Of a stretch of DNA of 64,000 nt, positions 52,918-62,334 are shown in pieces (the first letter of the stretch is position 1; each line of letters starts with the position of its first letter). The notes beneath the pieces were generated by a model. It searched no databases. It had not been told where the DNA came from and saw nothing but the letters and a program-made list of their open reading frames with translations. The position numbers and the translations under genes were made by a program. The DNA comes from Emiliania huxleyi CCMP1516. Its lineage: Eukaryota > Haptophyta > Isochrysidales > Noelaerhabdaceae. Location of the stretch: positions 139,008 to 203,007 of the forward strand of contig NW_005195220.1 in NCBI RefSeq assembly GCF_000372725.1, given 5' to 3'.

Positions 52918-54836
52918 GCTGTCTAAGTCGCGTAGCCATAGAGTAGCGGGGCATCAATTGTAGGCCAGACTGAGTGAGTGAATATTCTTGATACGAAAAA
53001 TTAACCAAGCCCGCGACGACAACACAACACCAGTCGAGTGTGACGAGGACTCGCACACTCGCTCGCGTCGGTCGGTTCGGTTGCCTCTCCATCTATTGTT
53101 TCGTCTCGCGTCCACACCACGCCTGGCTCCAACACGTGGACACGCCCCCATAAATGGGGACACTACTAGCTACTACTAGGTCACGCATGGCATCAGAAGT
53201 TTTAACTTTTATCTCTGGGCCCTGGGCGAAAAAGGCAATCACGAGACTGCCGTGTGTCATGCGGGTTGCTCTCTCATACACACGGGCTGAGCCTTAAATG
53301 TTTTAGATCGACTCCACGAGTTCCAGCGGATTATTCGTTTTGTACGATTGGTGCAGGACCTCGCAGGGGTGCCAGGAGCGACTTGGCCTGTACGTGAGTT
53401 TCCGGAAACCAAAACGCAAACGCGGTCTGAGCCCTGGAGCCTGGTGTCGAGGTGTCGAGGCCCGGTGTCGAGGGTGTCGAGCTGCTGTCGAGGGATAGAG
53501 GTGTCGAGGCCTGTCGAGGCCTGTCGAGGCCTGTCGAGGCCTATCGAGGCCTGTCTAGGCTGGGACCATGCCATACATTAGGTCCGTGTCGAGGTGTCGA
53601 GGAGTGGTGTCGAGGGTGTCGAGCGTGTCGAGCGTGTCGAGCGTGTCGAGCGGTGTCGAGTGTTGTCAAGGTGTTAGCGTCTAAGGTGTCGAGGTATCCA
53701 AGGTGGCAGGATGCAGTTGCAGCCCATAACAAAACTTGGGCAGCAGCTGCAAAGCTGTTTCATCCCTTATAGTTGCAGCCTCTCAAAGTTGCACCCCTGT
53801 TGATGTAGCACAACCTGTGAGCACAACCAGTATACTCTGTGGACATTTGAGGACATCAAGCTCACTAGTGCCAGGAGTCGTTGCCACTGCACAAGGTGCT
53901 GTGCAGGCGCAGCACCTATGGACCTAAGCGCTAAGGCTACAGGACACCCCATGCAGCAGCGTCGCCGCTGCAGCGTCGTCGCCGCTGCAGCGTCGCCGGC
54001 GCACAAATCGCAACTGACCACAGCGCTCATGGCACAGGGTCAGGCTGGTGCCATGAGTCAGTGGACATTGCCAAAACGAAAGCTAGCAAACACGACGCGC
54101 GCAAAAGTACGGGGTGTGGAGGGTGAGTTGACCAGGGGGTTGTGCGCCGGGCCCTCCTGCTCGGCTCCAGCCAGTAGACAAGTCTTGTCATCAACAGAGT
54201 AGAAGGATCTGACCTGGGGGCCGATGTGACCAAGCGCTGGTAGCGTGGTTTGACCTCACACCCATGGTCTCACAGTGTGCCGGCAGTCGCCGAGCAGTGT
54301 CGCTCACACAAGCCGCAGCACAAGTGACTGAGGGCCAGTGAGGGCGAGCCCATCGCTGTCACAGCTGTAGCAGCCGCACAGTAGTGTCAACTGTGCAAAG
54401 TGTGTGAGCAGCAGAGGAGCTGCTCTCCAGGCTTCAGGCGCAAAGAGCTGCATGCCACCGAAGGCGCTGTCGAGGTTCGCCGAGCGCGGCGCAGGTTGGA
54501 GGACACCGTCACCGACGAGCGCGTTGGACTTTTCACTCCGGACAAACCAGACCGCGGCACAGCGGAGACCGCGGACGGTGCGGGGCGTCCTGCCGCAAAC
54601 TTAGCGGCGAGGCGCGGGACCGTCTGTGGCGAAGTGGGTCGCGTCCCCCGATCCGTCAACCCTGCATCCACACCCTTTAGATCGCACGCTGGATACACAG
54701 TGATTATTCATTCACGAGAAAACTTCCGTGGGGGCAAAACTCAGACGATCGCACGCGGCAGTGCGAAGGCAAGAGCGAAACGGCACGGTTGCCGTGGGTT
54801 GCGGCCCGGCCCTCTGCGGCGGCTCGGCAGCGCAAT
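52918..54836. repeat. Gene-free stretch with GTGTCGAGG minisatellite
   Basis: From about 53445 to 53700 units of 9-10 bp (GTGTCGAGG, CCTGTCGAGG) are repeated about 25 times. At 53950-54000 GCAGCGTCGCCGCT units repeat. The remainder (52918-53440, 54010-54836) shows short Cys/Ser-coding frames without family resemblance, and I see no gene in it. Confidence 0.65.
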
Positions 54837-55352
54837 CTAGTAGTAGCCCCCGCCCTGCTGCTGCTGATAGCCCTGCTGCTGAAAGCCCTGCATCGCGAGG
54901 TGCTCAAAGGTGAACACGGCGCTGTCCGGGCTCTGCGCGTCGAGGGCCACCTCGTCGCCGTCAGAGAGGTAGTGGGTCTGCCCGGTGTACAGTGCGTTCC
55001 ACTGTCCGCCCCGCGCGCGCACGCCGGTCGCGGGCTTGCCGGTCGAGGTCAGCATCGCGTTGCCGTCCTGCAGAAGCTGGACGAGGCACTGCTGCCTACG
55101 AGAGTAGAGCCGCGGCGATCATCGGCAAACCGGTGAGCGGCGAGACGGACCGCCGCCGGGCGTGGCTTTCCGGCTGACGTACGGAGAGGGGCTCATCATG
55201 TTCCATCGGCCGAGCACAAACTCGTACTCGGAGAAGGAGAGCGCGTACGGGATGGTGGAGTACTTCTGGGTGGCCGAGGCATACTGCGGCCCAAACGCCT
55301 AGCGAGAGGGGGAGGGAGTGAGAGCGGAGCTCGAGGTAGCGTCCGTGTGCGC

Positions 55353-55409
<57 letters not shown>

Positions 55410-55794
55410 GGGAGGGGGTGAGAGCGAGCTGCGAGGTCACAAAAGCCTGGAAGCGTGTGTGCCCGCTGACGCCCGCGACCGGGTAAATGCACCACAGCGC
55501 GCCCTGCTGCTGCTGCTGCCCGGCGTAGCCTCCCTGCAAAGGCGGCGGCGCCGTGTGCGTATGTGCGGGAAGCGCGAGGGCGCAGCGGAACGGTGAGGGC
55601 GAAGCTGCGAGGGGCGCTGTGCTTGCGGGTGCGGCATGCGCCTGCTGGCCGTACTGCTGCGCGCCGTAGCCGCCCTGGTCATACTGCATGCTCACATCAC
55701 GTCGCAAGCTTGCTGCGCGCGGTGCGACTAGGCGCGGCGCCGCAGGCAGGAGCAGGCCAGTCGTCGCGATGGCCACCAACCCTGCGACCGACAT
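54837..55794 (-). CDS. Plastid-targeted FHA-like protein
   Basis: Start ATG at 55794 with a hydrophobic signal (MSVAGLVAIATTGLLLPAA) followed by an Arg/Ser/Ala-rich stretch (PRLVAPRAASLRRDVSMQ), the pattern of a secondary-plastid bipartite leader. A Gln/Gly/Tyr-rich segment follows, then GALWCIYPVAGVSGH. A GC-AG intron (about 55427-55302) leads to SEYEFVLGRWNMMSPSP. A GTACGT donor at about 55177 and an acceptor near 55092 lead to QQCLVQLLQDGNAMLTSTGK, then HYLSDGDEVALD and a Gln-rich tail to the TAG at 54837. The GR, QC.V, DGNA and SDGDEV.LD pattern is FHA-like, though the usual SRxH is absent. The intron at about 55300-55425 includes a GA/CT microsatellite and a G run. Confidence 0.55.
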
Positions 55795-57243
55795 CCTTCG
55801 CAAAGAGTGCAACAAAAAGAACTCTCTGGTCGAGCACACAGGTTCGACACAGGAAATGACAAGGGAGAGAACGACGAGAGTGGGACGACCGCGAGGTGGC
55901 ATGAAGGCTGCAGCGAGAAGCGGCGAGAGACTGCGAAGAGAGATAGGAAGAGGCAGACTCCCTAGGGTGGGCGACGGCTAGCGCATCACACACCTCTCCT
56001 TAAAATCCCTGTGTGGTGGCGGCGTGCCGTCCTCCCATCCCTCCCTTGGGGTGTCTGTTTTCTTTCTTTCTTTCTTTTCACAGGTACCAAAAGAGGCACA
56101 GCCTGCGACGGACCTTTAGAAGGCGCCGTCGTCCTCATGGAGGTGGGCACGATCGGGGGGACAGTCGAATCCGCGAGCACCGTAGTGCTCGCCGAAAAGA
56201 CCATCCCCATCATCCCAACCCCCCCGGCGACCCCCTCGCCGCTTGCCCCGGTAAAGAAATTTACTAGCCACCGTGTTCTCGAGGTGGATATCCTTTGGCC
56301 GCGTTGGGTAGCGAGGATTGGTGTAACCCGAGCCACGGAGGCGTGTTTTCTGGCGGCCGACCGTCAGTGCACGGAGTTGCCACTTCTCCGACTGCCCCGG
56401 CTAGTTCACGAGTTTCGCGGGAGTGACCCCATGCGTCAAACCCGAGACCTAGCGCGGGTGGGTTGGAGGGGGCTCGCCCCGTTCCTCCCCATCGGGCCGC
56501 GTGAGCGGCCTCGCCTCGCAGATTCGTTTCTCGCGCCTGGGTCAGGCGCGCGGGGCATCCCCCGGGTCGCTCGACCAGCGATCCGAAGAGTGGCCGCTAT
56601 GCGAGGGAAAGAGCGGGGCCCACGGGGTACGCCTCCGTCCGGCCCCCTCCGAGGGGGGAAGGGAATTGTGGGGTCCCACGGGCGCCTCAGTTCGGCCCTC
56701 CCGAGGGGGGGGAGGGGAGCAAGGGGGTGGGGGATTGGGGTGGTGGGGAGGGGTCTCGGATTTCATGTGGCTAAAACTTGCCTTTCGGGGAGGGGCCTCA
56801 GGACGGCGAGCGCAGTGGCGCCCGCACGACGTCTTCCCCTCCTCCCCAGAGGCAGCGAGTAGGCAGCGAGAGGAGGTCTCGAGCGCCTATATGAAGGTAT
56901 GTGAGATGGTGATGGGAATGGGTGGTCGGTCGGGCGGGCGGGCGGGCGGGCGGGCGGGCAAGCGGGGAGAGGCGGGCGGGCGGGGCGGGGCGGGCGGGCG
57001 GGGTGAGCGGAGGAATCGTGTCCACAATCAGCAGCAGTGGAGCAGCAACAGCAGCAGCAGGCGCTAACGTAGCAGCAAGAAGCAGCAGCAGCAGCAGCAG
57101 CCTCACTCCTGGGGTGTCTAACTCTTTCAGTCTATCTAGGCGGCCGCGAGGTTAATATACCAAATAATGGTGTCAAAACACCGGGGGGTGGTTGGCGCGC
57201 AGGCGCCTGAGGGGCTCGTGCCGAGCGCGCAGATGGCTCGACA
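55795..57243. mobile_element. Dispersed repeats and low-complexity DNA
   Basis: 55870-56080 is the inverted copy of the 27068-27328 repeat, placed directly 5' of the plastid FHA-like gene. 56275-56440 matches, inverted, 62140-62265 (blocks GCCACGGAGGCGTGTTTTCT and GTGCACGGAGTTGCCACTTC). GGGC runs (56928-57000) and CAG/AGC repeats (57030-57100) follow. No gene is supported, although a Val/Thr/Pro-coding frame at 56084-56260 is open. Confidence 0.6.
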
Positions 57244-57957
57244 TCAATCTAGCAGCACATACCCTTGGTACCCAAAATAGTTCAGTCTGAAAAAAGTCGG
57301 TCCGACCACGCGGAGCCGTCTGGCTGTCTGCAGAGCCCAAGCAGAGCCCCCGCGGCGCGCTCGGAAGCTGAGAAATATGTCGGAGCCATGTCGGCCCATG
57401 TTCGCGAGTTTGATGGCGTTGCCCTTATTGCACGTGAAACAGACCGCGCCCCACGCGCCGTTGTTCCCGGAGGCCAACTGGAACAGGTTTGAGGAAAGGC
57501 CGCCTTCCATGCTCGATACGTCCGCTATCAGGTTGTACGTAAAGTCGTCCACTGCACGAGTGCCGAGCGTGGAGTATAGCTGCCAAAGCTCTGCTCCATG
57601 TTCGCCGCCGATACGCGAGCCCCACTTTTGTTGCTGCGCACTCTCGTCTATTGCCGACGGGACGTAGCCTTCTGGCATGGGCAAGACCTCGGCTGGCACG
57701 TAGGAAGGTCGAGGTCCGGGCTCGCCTAGTCCCAAATTGATGACACCAGTAGACAGCTCCTTGCCAAGCACTGATGTGCAGAGGGCCTGGTAGATGACTG
57801 CAGGACCAAAGCACTGCACACCGGAACCAAACACTGCATGCACTTGCTCGCTTCCGGCCCCGCTGTGCTCTTGGAATGCAGCGTTGCACGGCACAGGCAG
57901 TGCGGCAAACGCTGGATGCTCGGTCATCGTCGCCTCCGTGCTTGTCCCTGCAGCCAT
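57244..57957 (-). CDS. Unrecognised 237-residue protein
   Basis: An uninterrupted frame from the ATG at 57957 to a TAG at 57244. Codon use is more even and GC is lower than in neighbouring genes. The sequence looks globular (QCFGPAVIYQALCTSVLGKE, INLGLGEPGPRPSYVPAE, FTYNLIADVSSMEGGLSSNL, GAWGAVCFTCNKGNAIKLAN) with no signal peptide, membrane helix or low complexity. I recognise no family. It could be the last exon of a longer gene or a mobile-element protein. Confidence 0.5.
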   Translation of the reverse strand: MAAGTSTEATMTEHPAFAALPVPCNAAFQEHSGAGSEQVHAVFGSGVQCFGPAVIYQALCTSVLGKELSTGVINLGLGEPGPRPSYVPAEVLPMPEGYVPSAIDESAQQQKWGSRIGGEHGAELWQLYSTLGTRAVDDFTYNLIADVSSMEGGLSSNLFQLASGNNGAWGAVCFTCNKGNAIKLANMGRHGSDIFLSFRARRGGSAWALQTARRLRVVGPTFFRLNYFGYQGYVLLD

Positions 57958-58680
57958 ACTGCGTCAGTTAGCACTGTAGGCGAGAGCACGCCGAGCACCG
58001 CACTCGTTGCAGCTGCCGAGGGTTGCACGCGTAATAGGAGCGTCATTTTGTACCCACCCCCCCTACTTCGTGGGGACCCCCCCGCCGGTCGGTGGTCTGC
58101 CCCCGAGGCGGACCGGACCCCCCTCCGGTCGGTCGCTCTCTTGGCGGCGGGAGGTGTGACGACCGACCCCCCCCTTCGGTCGGTGTCCTTGCCGTGAGCC
58201 CCTCAATCAAACGCTCTCCCTCCTTCTCGCGAACCGCCACGGGCGCTTCGAAATCGCCGGTTTTCACTAACAGTAACACTATGAAAACTAGTTACGCAGC
58301 CAAGCGCCAAGGAGACTTCTTCGCCGAGGCCCGAGCGAGCCCGACTCCACACACATATGTGGAGCATCCACGCAGTCGCAGACCTGATCCTGCTTGTGCC
58401 GTCTTTGTACAAGCTCTGGCAGCGCTCCAGTTCTCCACAGTACGCGCGCGCATCGTACACACAGGTACCCACCCACCGGAGCCGCCTAAGCGACTCCTGC
58501 GAGGACGGCGAGGCACTTGAGCTCCCGTGCACTCGACCGCCCTCGCCGCAGGCAAGCTCAAAAGATTTACAACAAAACTAGCTCACCCAGTGATCGGTCA
58601 CCCCGCCATCGCCGCCGACGTCTCCCAGATGATGGAGAGGGGGGTCGACACTGCTTCAGCAGCGTGCACCTCGATCCTGT
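57958..58680 (-). mobile_element. Inverted copy of the LINE 3' tail
   Basis: Read on the minus strand, about 58600-58440 matches 650-740: GAGCTTGCCTG, then GTGCCTCGCC, then TCGCAGGAGTCGCTTAGGCG and GTACCTGTGT. No reverse transcriptase coding sequence is seen next to it, so it is a 5'-truncated or solo fragment. The part at 58040-58200 is built of CCGGTCGGT/ACCGACC short inverted units. At 58681 the ACCGTGTTTGTTATGAC block with a C run recurs (also at 6359). Confidence 0.65.
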
Positions 58681-59339
58681 ACCGTGTTTGTTATGACCCC
58701 CCCCCCCCCCCGCGGTGCGGTGCGGTGTGTGTGTTTGCGGGTGACTGCTACCCGCCTCGCCCTCTCGCCGCCTCGCCGCCCTCGCTCGCCGCTCGCCTCA
58801 CCCTCCCGCCCAACTTTCTACTTCCTCGTGATCCGGACCGCCGCCACCCTCGCCTCACCCTCGCCCCCGCCCAGCCGTTTTCCCGCCGCCCAATGCTCCG
58901 CCGTTCGCTGCGTGGTCTGCCGTCGTGCCGCCGTTCCTTACCGTGCCGCTCCTTCCTCCGTGACGCGCCGCCCTTGCCGTTTAGCCCGCCGTACCCCCTG
59001 CCGTTCGTTACCGCCTTGCCGCCGTACGGCCGCTCCTACAATGGTCAATGCCGCACCTGCCGCCGCGCCGCCTTACCGCCGACCCTTATAGTGCCGTGCC
59101 GCCTTTATACACACACCTTACTTTCTGCTCGACCGAGTTTGCGCTGATGAGCGAGCCGAGCCGCCGGGTGCCCCGCAGCGGCCTCACTGGGCCAGAAGAT
59201 CGGCCCGAGAGTGCTCCGCAGCAGCCTCGCTGGGCCAGAAGATCGGCCAGTGAGGTGGGGTGCTAGTCTGGGACCGATACGTCGCAGTTCCCTTGCTCCA
59301 AGCGCTTGCGCTTCGGCGGTAGTGATCTGATCACCCATT
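58681..59339. other. C-rich low-complexity stretch
   Basis: CGCC/TGCCG-type low complexity gives long open frames that I do not accept as coding. At 59165-59255 a ~52-bp unit (GCCTCACTGGGCCAGAAGAT) is tandemly duplicated. Confidence 0.5.
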
Positions 59340-59600
59340 ACAAATCTTCAGATCGCTCCTCATCGCAAACCCTGTCAACAATTCACCCTCGCATATATTC
59401 TTAAAATCTACTACACTAAAAATCTCCAAATCGCCATTCTCATCCTCAAAAACATATCCTCCACATCCAATTTAATACCAATTATTTTTACATATTGAAA
59501 ATACATTCCAAACCCTTCCAAAAACACACCACACCATCTACCCACATTCCTTTACCCAAAAATCATAAAAAAAATTGATAATTTCTCATTTCAACTTTAT
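59340..59600. other. AT-rich island almost lacking G on the + strand
   Basis: In a window that is otherwise GC-rich, this 260-bp stretch is made of A, C and T with very few G. It has no open frame of note. The boundaries are sharp, and GC-rich sequence resumes at GGCGGGTGCG. Confidence 0.85.
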
Positions 59601-59639
59601 AGGCGGGTGCGACGCCAGCCTCTCTCATCTCGAGCATAG

Positions 59640-59714
59640 CTGTCCGTATGGTCTAGTTGGTCATGACGTCTGCCCAACATGCAGAAGGTCCCCCTTCGAT
59701 CAAGGCGCCGGCAC
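59640..59714 (+). tRNA. tRNA-Val(AAC)-like sequence, possibly a SINE head or pseudogene
   Basis: An A-box-like TGGTCTAGTTGG, a perfect anticodon stem TCTGC/GCAGA around the loop CCAACAT (anticodon AAC, Val), and AAGGTCCCC before a TTCGATC T-loop are in the right order. The T stem and acceptor stem pair poorly, so a functional tRNA is doubtful. Confidence 0.35.
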
Positions 59715-60954
59715 GTGTGCAGCTGCAGGCCAGAGGGTGTGAGGTGAGACCGAATCCGCAGTCGCACGAGCACCATCGCGCCCAGTAATGATGGCTTACG
59801 GCGCTGCACGGCAGATAGGCCCGCCTGCGAGCGTGGGATACAGTCGCGGGGCGTGAGGTCTCAGCATATCGTAGGCTAGGAGATGATACGGCGGCGGGGG
59901 AGGGAGGGAGGCGTGAGTGGCGGGCGATGAGATTCCACATATCTCGCTAAAATCGGCCTGGTCCCCTCCCGGGGGACCGGGCGAGCACACACCTCGCGTC
60001 CGAGCGCGAGTCGACGAGCGGGAGCCGAGAGATCGCCGAACGACGGCTCGAGCGCGTGCACGTACAGCGCAGCTGCGGTTTGTAACTCGACTGCCGGTCG
60101 CGCGTGTGGGATCTGAATGGAGCTCGCTGGCGCCAGTGCACGGCAGCGCCGCGTAGTGGATCAGGCGGGAAGGAAAGGGCAGGCGTTAATCGACGATCTG
60201 AGGCCGCTGGGATGGATCCAATAATAATGATTCCACGCACGCCTGGAGCATCGCCGCAGCGAGACGAGCGTCGAGCGGTGCGGGTGCAGCGGAGGGGGGA
60301 GCGCCGCCGATGAGCGTGTCTCGAGAGCGCAGCCAGTGCAGCGACGTGCAGCGCGAGTGTGCTCAGCGGTCGCCGAACACAGCTCGCTGCGGTCGTGCAC
60401 CGATAGAAGAAAGCACACGGCCGACAGCGGTCCGGGTCAGGCTGCGGCACCTCGAGCTTGTCGGTAGAGCGGAAGAAAGCGGGCCGAGTCCAGTTCGTCA
60501 TGTCGATGGTCAGCGTCGGTGCCGCCGCCGCCCACTGCTGGCGGCCGCAGCAGCGCGACGGCGGCGGGCTTCCTGGGGCTGCGCCCCAGACCCCCTTGAC
60601 TGGGGGGAGACCCCCCCCAAGAGCACCCCCGTCGCCCCCGGGGGCCCGTCGACCCCCCAGGTTCGTCGCTGTGCTTCTTTAGCAGGCGGTGGACTGTCGG
60701 CTGCGAGGACGGTCGCATTTGCGCGAGGCGAGGCGAGCATTGCTGCGCGTTGCATGCGCCATGACTCGCGCCAGCGCGTGCGGGAGCTCTTGGCTGAGCG
60801 TTGAGTCCCCAGGCGAGTTGCGCTGGCCACTATCGCTACGCCGAGCCGTCTCCCAAACCGTCCTTATTTTGGGTGATGAAGCCCACTATGGCTGGTGACC
60901 CAGGTAGCCTCTGGCTCGCCACTGCACTCGGCTCCTCACAGCGATTGTAAAAAA
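59715..60954. other. Gene-free stretch
   Basis: I see no supported coding exon. A GGGGCTGCGCCCC palindrome with CCCCC/GGGGG arms lies at 60570-60620. If the tRNA-like sequence at 59640 is a SINE head, the SINE body would start here, but no second copy is visible in this window. Confidence 0.4.
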
Positions 60955-62290
60955 AAGAAGGGATGAAATCACGGTCGCGGCCTTCCGACTCGCGCCTCCG
61001 CCTCACTGGCACTATTGTAGCCCTGGCCGGTGCGCGTGCAGAGTTGAAGTTCCCGAGTGAAAATTCGAACGCGTTCTCTCACGGTGACCAAAAAATGTCC
61101 ACCTCAGAGGCACCTCCGGAGGCAGGCCGCCGCACGCCGGCGACACAGCTCCAGCTGTCGAACTGACCCGCAGCTCCTCTCAGAGCGGAAACTGTGACGA
61201 AAGTTGACTGAAGCGGTTGTCAGGAATCATCATACGGATCACATGGTGGCTCTCTCATGACGGGCCGCCCGACCGCTCCTGGGTGGCACTGCCACCGGTG
61301 TCGCTCGACGTCCTGTCGACAGCGTGCCGACAGCGACACAGACCATGTGGTACGCGTCGAGTATCGACCTCTACTGCTTACCCAGTCTTCGAGTGTCTCA
61401 CAAAGCAGCCCTTGGAGTGTGAAGGCTTCGTAGCCCTCCGAAAAAGCAAGCGAGTGCTCACAAAGACGAGGCAGGCTGGGCAGGGCTCGGCGGCACACGG
61501 CGGATGCTGTGCGTCACTGGGCCACAAGTTTGGTTTCGGCAACACCCTCGACCAAACCTTGCTCAAGGTTCTTGGGTGCAAAGAGCGCGGCCACAAGTCA
61601 CAGGGCCCGCTCGTCCATGCGACCGGTAAAGGCTGGGTCAAAGGGCACAAGGGACAGTACTACGACGCGCTCCATGTCAAGAACGGAATCGTCAAAATTT
61701 GTCTCGTCGAAAGCCAGGGCGGCATCGCGCCGCCGACCAAGAGAATCATCTTCAACTTCGCCAAAGAGGTCGGGAGCCCGAGCGCCGTCGACCGCACCGA
61801 CTACCGGACTACGGCACAGCCTCCGGCAGCGCCCGGGGCTTTGTCCAGCACCACTCGCAACAGCTCTCGCGCGCCGCCGTCTGTGGCGACGCGCAAAACA
61901 TCAACAACGCTGCTCGCAACATGCGTGTCGCGCACTCATTCATGACCGGTCTGCGGTCTCAATGCCCCACCCCCCTGCGCGCGGGCCTTCTAGGCCCGCG
62001 GGTAGTCTCCCCCCATTCCCAGGGCCTCCAGGGCTCGCACCTCAACCTCTCACAGACCAGCGCACAGCGCCATAGGACGTATATCTTCTCAAGGTCTCGG
62101 GCGGGGGACGAAGGGGTCACACCCGACGACCTCGGGAACTAGCCGGGGCAGTCGGAGAAGTGGCAACTCCGTGCACTGACGGTCGGCCGCCAGAAAACAC
62201 GCCTCCGTGGCTCGGGTTACACCAATCCTCGCTACCCAACGCGGCCAAAGGATATTCACCTCGAGAACCTCGAGAACCTCAATAACAAGG
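60955..62290 (+). mobile_element. Mobile element with a frameshifted ORF
   Basis: 60960-61395 is the second copy of the element at 36060-36540. It continues into a coding-like region: from about 61500 one frame reads GHKFGFGNTLDQTLLKVLGC, then GPLVHATGKGWVKGHKGQYY, then KRIIFNFAKEVGSPSAVDRT to about 61805. The protein-like reading then moves to another frame (GTASGSARGFVQHHSQQLSR, AQNINNAARNMRVAHSFMTG) to about 61960. The switch coincides with a near-duplicate GACTACCG/GACTACGG. The 3' end (62140-62265) is inverted relative to 56275-56440. I do not recognise the protein. It looks like a decayed transposon protein or a captured exon. Confidence 0.6.
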
Positions 62291-62334
62291 CTGTGAACGG
62301 GATCCCCTCAGCTCCCGGTCGACTCGACGACGAC

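Noticed and set aside
56930-57100. Gly/Arg-rich frame over GGGC and CAG runs
   Set aside because: Simple-sequence DNA with all frames open.
58527-59147. A 206-codon Pro/Arg/Ser-rich frame
   Set aside because: Low-complexity CCG/TCC sequence, no domain, preceded by a C homopolymer and a repeat.
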